From a virus: 64,000 bases of DNA. Location: IMG/VR virus record IMGVR_UViG_3300045911_000155, positions 16,561 to 80,560 of that record; one strand, given 5' to 3'. Under the pieces are notes generated by a model. The model searched no databases. It had not been told where the DNA came from and saw only the letters and a list, made by a program, of their open reading frames with translations. The position numbers and the translations under genes are program-made. Shown here one piece after another: positions 21,972 to 30,267 of this stretch (positions are counted from its first letter, which is position 1; each line of letters opens with the position of its first letter).

Positions 21972-22673
21972 TTAGGCGTACCAAGAGCAGTACTTTGGCT
22001 TGCCGTCCCACTTCGAAGCGTTGCCGTGGTCCATCTTGACGCTGGTCGCGGTGCTCATGCGCTTGGTCAGGACCGGCGCATCGGCAAGGAAGGCATTCGG
22101 CACGGCTTCCATGTTGCAAGCCATGTTGTGCTTCATGTCGTCGTGGGCGGACGGCACCGGGCGGCTGGTGATTTCCCGGATCTTGACACCCTTCGGGGTC
22201 AGGCCGATCACCTGAAAGAAGTCGCAGTTGGTCTGTTCGTATCCCCAAGAGTAGTGGAGAACATCACCGACTGCCAATTCACAGGTGACCGCTTTCCGTT
22301 CGGCCTTGCGCTGTTCGACGCGCTGGACGCGGGCAGTTTCGTCGTTCTTGATGCGGAGCAAGTATCCCGCCCGTTCATGCTCAGTGCGGAACCGGTAGAA
22401 GGCCATCGGCTTGGTCGCCCGGCCCCGGTAAACCTTGAGGATGAAACCGCGTTCGTTCGTGTAGAGGAAGATGAACAGTCCGCCGTGAACTTCGTTCGGG
22501 CGGACAATCGTCATGATCGGGGCGGCACCGCCGCCAAACTGAAGGGTCTGACCGGGCTGGATGCCCTTGATGGCGTTGATAATCTCTTCGTCATCGGCAT
22601 TGGCTTCGAGCAGTTCAGCGGTACGCACCGGCTGACCGTTCAACATCAGGATTTCGGGAAGTTCGTTGTTCAT
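21972..22673 (-). CDS. conserved phage hypothetical protein
   Basis: 233 aa. First gene behind a minus-strand early promoter and leader. A beta-rich N-terminal half, an Arg/Glu-rich helix (RVQRVEQRKAERKAV), and a C-terminal part with DDMKHNMACNMEAVPNAF and a KYCSWYA end. I recognise this ending from other phage proteins with no known role; conserved His/Cys could bind metal. Confidence 0.7.
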   Translation of the reverse strand: MNNELPEILMLNGQPVRTAELLEANADDEEIINAIKGIQPGQTLQFGGGAAPIMTIVRPNEVHGGLFIFLYTNERGFILKVYRGRATKPMAFYRFRTEHERAGYLLRIKNDETARVQRVEQRKAERKAVTCELAVGDVLHYSWGYEQTNCDFFQVIGLTPKGVKIREITSRPVPSAHDDMKHNMACNMEAVPNAFLADAPVLTKRMSTATSVKMDHGNASKWDGKPKYCSWYA

Positions 22674-22690
22674 GTCGTCTCTCTGAATCC

Positions 22691-22719
22691 AGAATACGAC
22701 AACACGACCTATATGTCAA
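22691..22719 (-). promoter_or_regulatory. early promoter with operator, minus strand
   Basis: TTGACA (22714-22719), 17-base spacer, TATTCT (22691-22696), extended -35 TTGACATATAGGTC, leader AGAGAGACGAC before ATG 22673. The stop codon of the upstream gene is inside the operator. Confidence 0.85.
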
Positions 22720-23151
22720 GCACTATTTTTCGGGAACCATCGGGCAAAGGGAGACATCGCCAATTGATCGCGGGTGTTGCGGATCGCGTCGATGAGAGTA
22801 TCGCCGCTCCCGGCCCATTCATCCGATGCCCGGCCAACGTTTGTGCGGCGGCGCGGAAGCGGGTGATTTCATCCGGGATGAACTGTTGCAAACCTTGAAG
22901 GGTCTGAATGAACAGGATCAGCGGGCCGCTGGTCGGATGGACTTTCGCGCGGAGTTCTTTCAACTTCTCCGGGTCGAACGTGATCGCCGGGGCGGTCGGG
23001 AAGATGGTCGTCGGGGCTTGGTACGTGGGATGCCGGTTCCGGTCGGCACAAATGTGGTGCGCGCCGGTGGCGTGGTAGTTCCTTGCGCCGGTGCGGGCGT
23101 GGTCGGATCTTCTTCGATGACAAGTTTCTTGAGGCTGTCGAAAAGGCTCAT
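22709..23151 (-). pseudogene. phage protein interrupted by a frameshift
   Basis: The frame opening MSLFDSLKKLVIEEDP at ATG 23151 (ATGA overlap with the upstream gene) reads a Pro/Thr-rich linker and then turns into arginine-rich nonsense. Shifting by -1 at a CCC near 23030 restores TYQAPTTIFPTAPAITFD, LKELRAKVHPTSGPLILF and QFIPDEITRFRAAAQT, a helical domain typical of small phage proteins. The intended product is about 147 aa. Likely an indel error or recent mutation. Confidence 0.55.
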
Positions 23152-23570
23152 TCGTTTCCGTCTCCCGCCGTCTTGGTTTGGTTTTCCGGTTCCGCTTCGC
23201 CTTCAGGCGCTTCGCCAGACGCGGGCCAGCCTTCACCGGCGGCTTCGGCGTAGATGCGCGCCGCGTTTTCCCGGATGTACTTCGTGAGTTCGGGCGTGAA
23301 GTCTTTTTCGACGAACCCACGTTCCTTCAGCCGGTCGAATGCGTTCTTCACCGCTTCCTGTTGAGAAGCGTTGCGGCGCATGGACCACTGGATCACTTGG
23401 ATCACCGTCGTCTTCATCGACTTCGACAGGCTCACGTTGATCGTGGGCGCAATCAGCTTGATGATTTCGTGCAGTTTCACGACTTCGGTGCTGAGTTTGC
23501 CGACCGTCGCTTCAAGCGTGGAAATACGCTTCAGCAAGGCGGCTTCGTTCTTCTGTGGCTTGATGCTCAT
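23148..23570 (-). CDS. coiled-coil protein
   Basis: 140 aa. Heptad pattern at the N-terminus (LLKRISTLEATVGKLSTEVV), a conserved helical middle (RNASQQEAVKNAFDRLKERG) and an acidic tail. Coupled to the following gene by ATGA. Transcribed from the promoter at 23615-23644. Confidence 0.65.
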   Translation of the reverse strand: MSIKPQKNEAALLKRISTLEATVGKLSTEVVKLHEIIKLIAPTINVSLSKSMKTTVIQVIQWSMRRNASQQEAVKNAFDRLKERGFVEKDFTPELTKYIRENAARIYAEAAGEGWPASGEAPEGEAEPENQTKTAGDGNE

Positions 23571-23614
23571 GGGGAAACTCCCGTTTGGTTTGACATAAAA
23601 GTGTGTCCAAGATC

Positions 23615-23644
23615 AGTATAGCCTGACATAGTATGTCGTGTCAA
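23615..23644 (-). promoter_or_regulatory. promoter with operator palindrome in the spacer
   Basis: TTGACA (23639-23644), 18-base spacer, TATACT (23615-23620) on the minus strand. The spacer contains GACATAGTATGTC, the same half-sites as the early operators but displaced between -35 and -10. More half-sites flank it (TTTGACATAAAAG, CCAGACATACGG). Confidence 0.75.
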
Positions 23645-23762
23645 CATCAAAACCGCCAGACATACGGATCATTTCGTTCGACTCGTTTCCCACCGGGCAT
23701 CGCTACAGGACATTATCCTGTTTTGCCACGGTTCCCGGATGACATATAATCGTAGCACGACT

Positions 23763-24179
23763 ATGGCCGATTCCAAACTTGAATTCGATTTGACCATCGC
23801 TATCCCCAAGAAAACATTGACACATGGGTCGTACTACGGTGGAAAGTGTCGGAATGCCTACATTGCGCGATGGGACGCGACGACCGGCGGCTTCGTCCAC
23901 TGGCGTGCAAAATTCAACGCCTTCTTCACCGAAAGCATTCAGCACCCGGAAGACGCGCACAACAACCATTTCGACTACTTCCTTCCTCTTTTTGAGGTTG
24001 ATCCTGTCGTCCCGATCCCACTCCCCGACGAAGACCGCCCGAAAAACGTTCAGGCCGAATACAATTCGTGGGAGAAAAATGTCCGGCTGGCCGTTCGTGA
24101 ACACCTGTCTGTACACGGGAGCGAAGAAGACAAAAGGATGATCGCCATTCATCGCCGGATGGAAGGCTCACCAGAATGA
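23763..24179 (+). CDS. hypothetical protein
   Basis: 138 aa from ATG 23763. TTGCCA and TATAAT (23745-23750) put the transcript start about 6 bases upstream, so the mRNA is nearly leaderless. The protein is mixed alpha/beta with several aromatic residues (HGSYYGGKCRNAYIARWD, NHFDYFLPLFEVD). No domain recognised. Confidence 0.6.
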   Translation: MADSKLEFDLTIAIPKKTLTHGSYYGGKCRNAYIARWDATTGGFVHWRAKFNAFFTESIQHPEDAHNNHFDYFLPLFEVDPVVPIPLPDEDRPKNVQAEYNSWEKNVRLAVREHLSVHGSEEDKRMIAIHRRMEGSPE

Positions 24180-24191
24180 GATCATCTAAAC

Positions 24192-24650
24192 ATGGGTATG
24201 CTCTACGGAATTGATGGAAAGCCTCTAGGCCAGCAAGAAGACACCGCCACCCGCCTGTACCATGTCCAGTTGATGAACATGCTGTTGTTCCAGCGGGATA
24301 CGTTGATGGGTGTGGTGCGCACCTGTGAATCCGCACTGGAGAAGATGAACGATCCGAAGCACCAGTTGCACGTTCGGATGATTTCACAGATCGCGGAGAA
24401 GGCGAAGGAAGCGACAGAAAACGAAGCTGTGTCTGGTTTCATCAGCGGCACCCAAGCGCGGCTGGCATATGAAATTTGTGAACGTCTGGTTGCAGAAGCA
24501 AAACTGTTTGATGAAGCGGATTCCGACGAACCGACCACGGAATGTCAGGAATTGATGCAGACGTTGATCGCCCGGATGCTCACCAAGCTGGCACCGGCGG
24601 ACGAATCGGAAGCGAAGGCGAATGTCGAATCGGTAGTGGAAACACCTTAG
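24192..24650 (+). CDS. hypothetical helical protein
   Basis: 152 aa. Almost entirely helical (LYHVQLMNMLLFQRDTLMGV, QIAEKAKEATENEAV) with an acidic C-terminus. No motif recognised. Followed by a large inverted-repeat terminator-like structure. Confidence 0.6.
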   Translation: MGMLYGIDGKPLGQQEDTATRLYHVQLMNMLLFQRDTLMGVVRTCESALEKMNDPKHQLHVRMISQIAEKAKEATENEAVSGFISGTQARLAYEICERLVAEAKLFDEADSDEPTTECQELMQTLIARMLTKLAPADESEAKANVESVVETP

Positions 24651-24737
24651 TACTATGGTCCTGTATTTCCATTTTTCGTGGTCCCTATGAAAAATAGAAA
24701 TACAGGACGCCAATCTTGCATCTAAGGTGTTTTTTCT
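24640..24737 (+). terminator. nested inverted repeats ending in a T tract
   Basis: AAACACCTTAG (24640-24650, overlapping the end of the gene) pairs with CTAAGGTGTTT (24722-24732), which runs into TTTTTT. Inside is a second hairpin: GTCCTGTATTTC (24658-24669) pairs perfectly with GAAATACAGGAC (24697-24708), extended by ATTTTTC/GAAAAAT. This is an unusually elaborate terminator or a structured RNA. Confidence 0.7.
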
Positions 24738-24915
24738 CCCCGGAGTGTTTGCTATACTTGGCTATTCTCTGTTGCTGAACGGGAATATACGTGCCTTCGT
24801 TGCGGCCAAACGAACGAAGGATCAGAAAGGAGCACGGCGTCTTATGTAGGTACCAAGTGGACTGCCAGCTAGAACATCTTGCCGACTTGAACCAACACTG
24901 AAGAGGGGTTAACCG
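24738..24915 (+). promoter_or_regulatory. promoter and long 5' leader before the coiled-coil/ligase unit
   Basis: TATACT at 24752 (extended -10 context TGCTATACT) and TATTCT about 10 bases later are candidate -10 boxes. The leader holds a hairpin CCTTCGTT/AACGAAGG (about 24792-24818) and AAAGGAG followed by an ATGTAG start-stop minimal frame. Such a long leader is exceptional among the early genes here, so post-transcriptional control is possible. Confidence 0.5.
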
Positions 24916-25293
24916 ATGCCAAGGAAGAAAACACTGCCCCCGACCACCAGTCAGTTGAACGCTGTGGTCACGGCGCTAGCAAAAGAGAATGCGCGTTTGA
25001 AAGCGGAACTCGACGAAGTTCAGCAAGACCTGAGCGACACCGTTGACCGGATGCTTGCAAATGAGCGAAATGAGAAGAAGACTCAAACGGCGGCTCAAAA
25101 GGAACTCGAAGAACTCCATCGGGAGATCGACGGGAAGAACCCGGCCAGCAAGGACCCGCAATGGTACATCACCCGTTTGCGGATCATGAAGTCGCAGTTA
25201 GAGAAGATGCGCACGCAAGTAGCGCGTCTGGAAAGGATCTGTACCGAAAACAACATCAACATTGACGACGACGGAGAAGAACAAGTCGCATGA
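24916..25293 (+). CDS. coiled-coil protein upstream of DNA ligase
   Basis: 125 aa with an AGAGGGGT ribosome site. Two coiled-coil stretches (ENARLKAELDEVQQDLSDTV; QLEKMRTQVARLERICTENN) are separated by ASKDPQWYITRLR. Its stop overlaps the ligase start (ATGA at 25290), so the two are coupled. Function unknown. Confidence 0.65.
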   Translation: MPRKKTLPPTTSQLNAVVTALAKENARLKAELDEVQQDLSDTVDRMLANERNEKKTQTAAQKELEELHREIDGKNPASKDPQWYITRLRIMKSQLEKMRTQVARLERICTENNINIDDDGEEQVA

Positions 25294-26726
25294 ACCCAAT
25301 CAAGAGAATCTTCGAGTACTTCGAGCGCATCCACGCGGCGAAGGGCCGGAACCTCAAAGTAGCGATCATTGAAGAACTGATCGCTGAAACCGAACTCACG
25401 CAAGTCCTAACGGAAATTCTTCAGCACACCTACGACCCCTACATCACTTTCGGCGTCACGGCAGACAAACCATCCGCCGCAACATCTTTGATCGAATCGG
25501 TTTCGGAAGATGCGTTGCTTGACCACTGGAACGAAACCAAGGATCTTCTCTCGAAGCTGGCAAATCGCACCTTGACCGGGAATGCCGCCCAAGCCGCTGT
25601 CGAAGAGATCATCAGGATGACCCCGGCTCCCTACCGCAAATGGTGGGTCGGAATCATCAACCGGAATCTGCGGATTTCCGGCGTCGCTGCAAGCACATGG
25701 GCCAAATACATCCCCGGCTTGACGACTAACGTCAACCCGCAACTGTGCGACAAGTTCGACAACCGCACCATCGCGGAACCCATGTACGTCGAACCAAAAT
25801 ACGACGGCATCCGTGCTGTGTTCGTTCCTCAAGAGAACGGGACGTTCATCGCATTCAGTCGCGAAGGAAAGCGGCTGTCCAACACCGAACGCCTGTGTGA
25901 ACTCATCGCCAAAGCTGACAACAGCAAAGTCGTTATCGACGGTGAAGTGTTCTATAAGGACTTCCACACCACACAGAGCATCGTCAGCACTCAGTCCGAA
26001 CACCCGCTGGCCGGGAACCTTCAATTGTTCGCGTTCGACGCCATCCCGCTGGATGACTGGAATGCGCAATCGTCTTCCCTGCCCCTGTTCCGGCGCAAGG
26101 ACGTGCTCCGGGCTGTCGTGGACGATATCAATGGATACGTCCGCCCGCCGAAGCCCACACCCGAAGAAGTGAAAGCCAAGCTGGAACAGCTTATCAAACA
26201 GCGCGGCATTCATGGTGTGCAAATCCCGCCGCCGATGGAAGAACCGAAAGACGATCCGTCTTGGCCGGTTCAGTACGTCCCGGCAAAACTGATCGGATCG
26301 AACGCGGCGGCGGAAACGTTCTATCGCGAATGCGTTGCGGCGGGTTTCGAAGGTATCATCCTGAAGGAATACGCGGCTCACTACGAATACAAACGGTCGA
26401 AGACATGGATGAAGATGAAGCCGTCCCATGACACCGACATCACCATTGTCGATGCCATCGAAGGGAATCATCGTCTGGTCGGGTCTTTGGGAGCGCTGAT
26501 CGTGGAAGGCTCCGTGACCTTCAACAATCGTCCCTATAAGGTTCGTAGTGAAGTCGGTAGCGGGTTCACTGACCCGGAGCGGCAAAAACTGTGGGATCTG
26601 CATAAGGCCGGTGAACTGGTGGGCCGGATTGTAGAAGTCCGCTACCAAGAGCCGGACATCGACGGGGCACTTCGCTTCCCTGTCTTCGTCAGGTTGCGGG
26701 ACGACCGGGCCGAAGAAGCTGCGTAG
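25290..26726 (+). CDS. lig: ATP-dependent DNA ligase
   Basis: 478 aa, T4 gp30-like. Motif I EPKYDGIRA with adenylated K170; SREGKRL follows as the arginine-containing region; DGEVF is motif III; FEGIILKE is motif IV; KTWMKMKP is motif V. The helical N-terminal domain (1-150) and C-terminal OB-fold are both present, so it should seal nicks in DNA using ATP during replication and repair. Start in an ATGA overlap. Confidence 0.95.
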   Translation: MNPIKRIFEYFERIHAAKGRNLKVAIIEELIAETELTQVLTEILQHTYDPYITFGVTADKPSAATSLIESVSEDALLDHWNETKDLLSKLANRTLTGNAAQAAVEEIIRMTPAPYRKWWVGIINRNLRISGVAASTWAKYIPGLTTNVNPQLCDKFDNRTIAEPMYVEPKYDGIRAVFVPQENGTFIAFSREGKRLSNTERLCELIAKADNSKVVIDGEVFYKDFHTTQSIVSTQSEHPLAGNLQLFAFDAIPLDDWNAQSSSLPLFRRKDVLRAVVDDINGYVRPPKPTPEEVKAKLEQLIKQRGIHGVQIPPPMEEPKDDPSWPVQYVPAKLIGSNAAAETFYRECVAAGFEGIILKEYAAHYEYKRSKTWMKMKPSHDTDITIVDAIEGNHRLVGSLGALIVEGSVTFNNRPYKVRSEVGSGFTDPERQKLWDLHKAGELVGRIVEVRYQEPDIDGALRFPVFVRLRDDRAEEAA

Positions 26727-26776
26727 TAGTCTTCTCCTTTGATTTGATGGGTTCCGTGCCACTCTAAACAGTTGGC

Positions 26777-27079
26777 ATGGAACCCTTTCTTTCTGAAGCC
26801 TACATCTTGCGGGACATGCGGACCAATCGCTTTTTCGGCGGCGGGATCGCATCGGAACTTTTCTCCCATTGGGTAACCGAGTGGCATCAAGCCAAGACGT
26901 ATCCGTCACCGGATCACCTTCGTCCCGTGCTCGAACAGATGATTGCCCGGCGGCAAAAGTACGCCGAATCGAAAAGCGACATCCTTCAGAACATCCCGCT
27001 GTTTGAACCCGGCACGATGATGATCCACAAAGTCTCCATCACCAAACAAGTGGAAGAGACAGGGCTTACCGTCACGTAG
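26777..27079 (+). CDS. hypothetical protein
   Basis: 100 aa. Aromatic/helical first half (FLSEAYILRDMRTNRFFGGG) and a beta-strand C-terminus (TMMIHKVSITKQVEET). No known motif. The ribosome site is weak. Confidence 0.55.
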   Translation: MEPFLSEAYILRDMRTNRFFGGGIASELFSHWVTEWHQAKTYPSPDHLRPVLEQMIARRQKYAESKSDILQNIPLFEPGTMMIHKVSITKQVEETGLTVT

Positions 27080-27098
27080 ACCACCCTATATACTCAGC

Positions 27099-27506
27099 GT
27101 GACGTTACTTGAAATTCAAGAGCGGCTATACACTTTCGCGGCACTGCCAGTCAATTGGGACCAACAGAAGGCTACCCCGCCAAACTCCGTAGCCATCGAA
27201 ACCGCGTGGAAAATCGCCAAACTGTCCGTTTCTCGTTTTCAGTTCAATCCGACCGACTGTGTTCCTAGCACTAATGGCGGCGTTGCTCTGGTATGGGTAC
27301 ATCCAACCAATCAAGATCGCTATGCCGACATCGAATGTACCAACGATGTGAATGTGTGCGCGTGCGCTTCGAGCAAGGAACACGAACTATTAGAAGAGTG
27401 GCAGATTCAAGATTTCAGTGTGCCCATCATCGGCCATACACAACGGTCACTTGACGATTCGATGGCCCGTCTCAAGAAGTTCATGCAAACCGGTTTTCTC
27501 GAATAG
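27099..27506 (+). CDS. hypothetical protein, leaderless GTG start
   Basis: 135 aa. TATACT at 27089-27094 ends 4 bases before GTG 27099, with no ribosome site. Sequence NWDQQKATPPNSVAIETAWK and GVALVWVHPTNQDRYADIE is reminiscent of small proteins with a W-D core found next to toxin or restriction genes, but I cannot name a family. Function unknown. Confidence 0.6.
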   Translation: MTLLEIQERLYTFAALPVNWDQQKATPPNSVAIETAWKIAKLSVSRFQFNPTDCVPSTNGGVALVWVHPTNQDRYADIECTNDVNVCACASSKEHELLEEWQIQDFSVPIIGHTQRSLDDSMARLKKFMQTGFLE

Positions 27507-27529
27507 CAACCCACGGTACCGTAAAGATC

Positions 27530-27865
27530 ATGGCACTGTACATTCCTATTGATCCAACATCTGTTTTGCATTGCAAAAACTTGGTCATGGTCGTGACCTA
27601 CTTGTGCGGGTTCACTGCCGACAACATGAAGCCTCAAAACACATTGGAGTATTTGGGCGACATCATCGAACTAGGAATGCATGTGTGGTCAGATTTGCGC
27701 CGGTTCAATGCCAAGATGTTCGGGTTTGACAAAGACCTCATCACTGATATCGCGATCAGCGTTCCCGGCCTAAAATCACAAGATCCACGCTTGCATGCGA
27801 TCCGTGATAAAATTCAGGAGTACATCTTGCTTTTGAATCGAAAGAACAACCCGACTCTCTGTTAA
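27530..27865 (+). CDS. hypothetical helical protein
   Basis: 111 aa. Hydrophobic helix near the N-terminus (LVMVVTYLCGFTADNM), then helices with charged faces. Lies 9 bases before the PRPP synthetase gene and is probably cotranscribed. Function unknown. Confidence 0.55.
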   Translation: MALYIPIDPTSVLHCKNLVMVVTYLCGFTADNMKPQNTLEYLGDIIELGMHVWSDLRRFNAKMFGFDKDLITDIAISVPGLKSQDPRLHAIRDKIQEYILLLNRKNNPTLC

Positions 27866-27874
27866 AGGATTCCA

Positions 27875-28849
27875 ATGAAACCACACATCATTGCCGGTTC
27901 AGGTGGTGCTCACCTGTTGCCGACAATTCAGCAAGTGATGGGCATCCCGGAAAGCAATCCGGTCGTTTCCAAGAAATTCTCTGACGGAGAAATCTTCGTT
28001 CAGATCACACAGAACATCCGCAACGGCGACGTTTTCATCGTGCAGTCCACCAGTTCTCCGACGAATGATCGTGTCATGGAACTGATCCTGCTGATCGACG
28101 CGGCCCGGCGTGGTTCGGCTGAACGAATCACGTGCGTGATCCCCTACTTCGGATATGCCCGACAGGACCGCAAAGAAATGTCCCGTGTGGCAATCTCCGC
28201 GCGGGCCGTCGCCAACTGTCTCGAAGCTGCCGGTGCCGACCGCATCATCGCCGTGGACCTTCACGCCGCGCCGATTCAAGGGTTCTTCAACATCCCCGTA
28301 GACAATCTCTATGGTGGCCCGGTGATCGCAGACTCCTACACCAACAACTTCCGGTTCGACCCGACGCTATTGACGGTTGTGTCTCCCGACGTGGGCGGCG
28401 TCGCCCGTGCCCGCCGGATGGCGGAAATCTTGAACGGCGCGCCTCTGGCGATCATTGACAAACGCCGCGAACAACACAATGTCGCGGAAGTCATGCACAT
28501 CATCGGCGACGTGAAAGGTCGGCATTGCTTCATGCTGGACGACATGATCGATACCGCCGGGACCGCATGTGAAGGCCGGAAGGCTCTTCTGGACGCGGGC
28601 GCGGCTTCCGTCACCTTCGCCGCGACGCACGGTGTCTTATCCGGCCCGGCACTGGACCGGATTGTGGATAGTGGTCTGGACGTGATTATCACCGACTCCA
28701 TTGACCAGTCCCGTGGACCGCACCGCGCGTGGGCGCGCGGTCAAATCCGCCGCGTGAGCATCGCCCCGCTGTTGGCGCAAGCAATCATGGCGACCCACAA
28801 CGGCGATTCAATCAGTTCTCTCTTCCCAAGCAAAGCGGCTGCTGCCTAA
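27875..28849 (+). CDS. prs: ribose-phosphate pyrophosphokinase (PRPP synthetase)
   Basis: 324 aa, full length for a bacterial class I enzyme. N-terminal FSDGEIFVQI; the ATP-binding flexible region with FGYARQDRKEMSRV; catalytic-flexible loop region near DKRREQHN; and the PRPP-binding loop MLDDMIDTAGTA. It makes PRPP from ribose 5-phosphate and ATP, the precursor of nucleotides and of NAD. In some phages Prs homologues act in NAD+ regeneration (ADP-ribose pyrophosphate synthetase); residues alone cannot decide here. A strong terminator follows. Confidence 0.92.
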   Translation: MKPHIIAGSGGAHLLPTIQQVMGIPESNPVVSKKFSDGEIFVQITQNIRNGDVFIVQSTSSPTNDRVMELILLIDAARRGSAERITCVIPYFGYARQDRKEMSRVAISARAVANCLEAAGADRIIAVDLHAAPIQGFFNIPVDNLYGGPVIADSYTNNFRFDPTLLTVVSPDVGGVARARRMAEILNGAPLAIIDKRREQHNVAEVMHIIGDVKGRHCFMLDDMIDTAGTACEGRKALLDAGAASVTFAATHGVLSGPALDRIVDSGLDVIITDSIDQSRGPHRAWARGQIRRVSIAPLLAQAIMATHNGDSISSLFPSKAAAA

Positions 28850-28850
28850 G

Positions 28851-28879
28851 AAAAGCCGGGCCTTCGGGTCCGGCTTTTT
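28851..28879 (+). terminator. rho-independent terminator
   Basis: AAAAGCCGG-loop-CCGGCTTTTT hairpin directly after prs. Confidence 0.9.
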
Positions 28880-28910
28880 GCTGTGTTCGTCAGTGATATA
28901 CTTGAATTCT

Positions 28911-29147
28911 ATGGATCGGGAAACAGCACTTTCAATCGCCCAAGAATACTACCCACAAGAAAACCGCCGGGGACTCTTGGACATCCTTTTCGAACAGACC
29001 TTGTATCCGGCATATGACCCGGATCTGGACGATCATGCGCCGTTGTTGCGGCAAGAATTGGAAGCCTACCTACCGCGCTATGAAGAGAAACAAGCACGCA
29101 AAGCGGCTCAACAGGCTGTCATGGTTGCTGCCACGGAAACCGTATGA
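28911..29147 (+). CDS. hypothetical acidic protein, nearly leaderless
   Basis: 78 aa from ATG 28911; TATACT (28897-28902) ends 8 bases upstream. Helical, acidic (ALSIAQEYYPQENRRGLLDI, DPDLDDHAPLLRQELEAYL). Its stop overlaps the start of the phosphatase (ATGA), so they form a unit. Confidence 0.6.
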   Translation: MDRETALSIAQEYYPQENRRGLLDILFEQTLYPAYDPDLDDHAPLLRQELEAYLPRYEEKQARKAAQQAVMVAATETV

Positions 29148-29641
29148 GTATTGATCGCCCCGGTTGGGATGAACCAAGGGTCACGTGGACGGTCGGGCGG
29201 GTCAGCGCCGGAAACCTCGAAGCCGGGGTGATGCTGCGATCCGAATTCGATCTGGTCATCAACGTGAACGATGCCTACATCGCGGAGAGTTCGCAGTTCT
29301 GGTTCCCCATCAATGAAGTCGCCCCGTGGGGATACGCTCCCTTCTTCTACGTCAAACGCATCATTGACGCGCACCCGGACGCCAACGTATTGATCCATTG
29401 CGCCGCCGGTGCGTGCCGGTCGCCTTTGATGGTGTTCGGCTATACCATGTCTCATGGCATGCCGCCGGAAGAAGTCGAAGCGAAGTATGGCGGGCGATAC
29501 ATGACTCTGTACGCCCGCATGAAACGTGACGGCATCATTCCGCCCAACTTGCCTGAATTCTACGCCATGATGAACAAGTGGCCGGAAAATTCTCTGATGG
29601 GTGTCCTTGCCCGGATCGGGGACCCGCGCACGAATGGATAG
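29144..29641 (+). CDS. dual-specificity / tyrosine protein phosphatase
   Basis: 165 aa. The P-loop HCAAGACRS (H85-C86-x5-R92-S93) is the CX5R signature of cysteine phosphatases, preceded by a strand NVLIHC and followed by a helix MVFGYTM. A general-acid Asp is plausible earlier (INVNDAYI). It would dephosphorylate proteins or RNA 5' ends (atypical DSPs). A protein-kinase-like gene occurs at 59192, which may be its partner, though unlinked. Confidence 0.8.
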   Translation: MSIDRPGWDEPRVTWTVGRVSAGNLEAGVMLRSEFDLVINVNDAYIAESSQFWFPINEVAPWGYAPFFYVKRIIDAHPDANVLIHCAAGACRSPLMVFGYTMSHGMPPEEVEAKYGGRYMTLYARMKRDGIIPPNLPEFYAMMNKWPENSLMGVLARIGDPRTNG

Positions 29642-29876
29642 GACCAGATACATCTTTCCTTTCCGGCAAACGTGGTGGTCGGTCTGTAGCCGTCATCGTT
29701 ACTACGACACACAATGTCACATTTTCCAAAACGGAACATGGCAATTCGATCTGGTCCACTGGTTCGATGGTCTAATCCACGACCATGCGTATGTCGTTTG
29801 GTACAAATGGCACAACCGCCGAAACTCACGGTCGCGGCGGTTGTTGGAAAGCTGGTTTCCGAAACTGAAAAGCTAG
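29634..29876 (+). CDS. hypothetical aromatic-rich protein
   Basis: 80 aa, overlapping the phosphatase stop by 8 bases. Very rich in Trp/Tyr/His/Arg (WWSVCSRHRYYDTQCHIFQN, HAYVVWYKWHNRRNSR). It ends 4 bases into the convergent AdoMet-decarboxylase-like gene. Function unknown. Confidence 0.55.
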   Translation: MDRTRYIFPFRQTWWSVCSRHRYYDTQCHIFQNGTWQFDLVHWFDGLIHDHAYVVWYKWHNRRNSRSRRLLESWFPKLKS

Positions 29877-30252
29877 ACGTGCCCTTCCGACAGCAAGGTC
29901 AGTTCGTGTTCCCGGTCCAAGAACTTGTACTCAATCTTGGTCGGTTGGAACACTTCTAGTGCGCTCACGACATCGTTCAGTTCCATGCACCCGCACGTGT
30001 ATACGTCCAGTTGCATGATGCCGGGATCAGATTCGTCCCACACGTGCAAAGCGATATGTGCGATGTCTTGATGATACAGACACCGGTTGCGCCGCGATTG
30101 CCCGGTTCATCAAGGTACTTGACGAACGGACCCGCGAACAGTTCCATTCCCAATCTCTTCACCAGATCGGCAAGCCAATCGGTGATAACATCTACATCTT
30201 TCGGTGGCGTCTTCGTCTCAATGCGGAAGATCAGGTGTTTATGTTGAAGCAC
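29873..30252 (-). pseudogene. speD: S-adenosylmethionine decarboxylase-like protein, frameshifted
   Basis: From GTG 30252 the frame reads a SpeD-like N-terminus (HLIFRIETKTPP .. ELFAGPFVKYL) up to IIKTSHI, the region of the self-processing serine (TSHI). The reading then slips: HIALHVWDESDPGIMQLDVYT continues in the next frame, followed by CGCMEL, DVVSALEVFQPTKIEY and a stop at 29873. One base seems missing near 30055. The family makes decarboxylated AdoMet for spermidine synthesis. TAAATAC 5 bases upstream marks it as late. Confidence 0.6.
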
Positions 30253-30256
30253 CTTT

Positions 30257-30263
30257 GTATTTA
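30257..30263 (-). promoter_or_regulatory. late promoter, TAAATAC type
   Basis: CGGTAAATACAAAG directly precedes GTG 30252, giving a nearly leaderless late mRNA. Confidence 0.6.
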
Positions 30264-30267
30264 CCGA

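Noticed and set aside
24658-24708. Insertion-sequence terminal repeats or CRISPR repeat
   Set aside because: A single inverted repeat with no transposase, target duplication or repeat-spacer pattern. It is better explained as an RNA structure.
25407-26909. 500-codon minus-strand frame opposite the DNA ligase
   Set aside because: Shadow caused by third-position GC bias. The ligase on the plus strand has all catalytic motifs.
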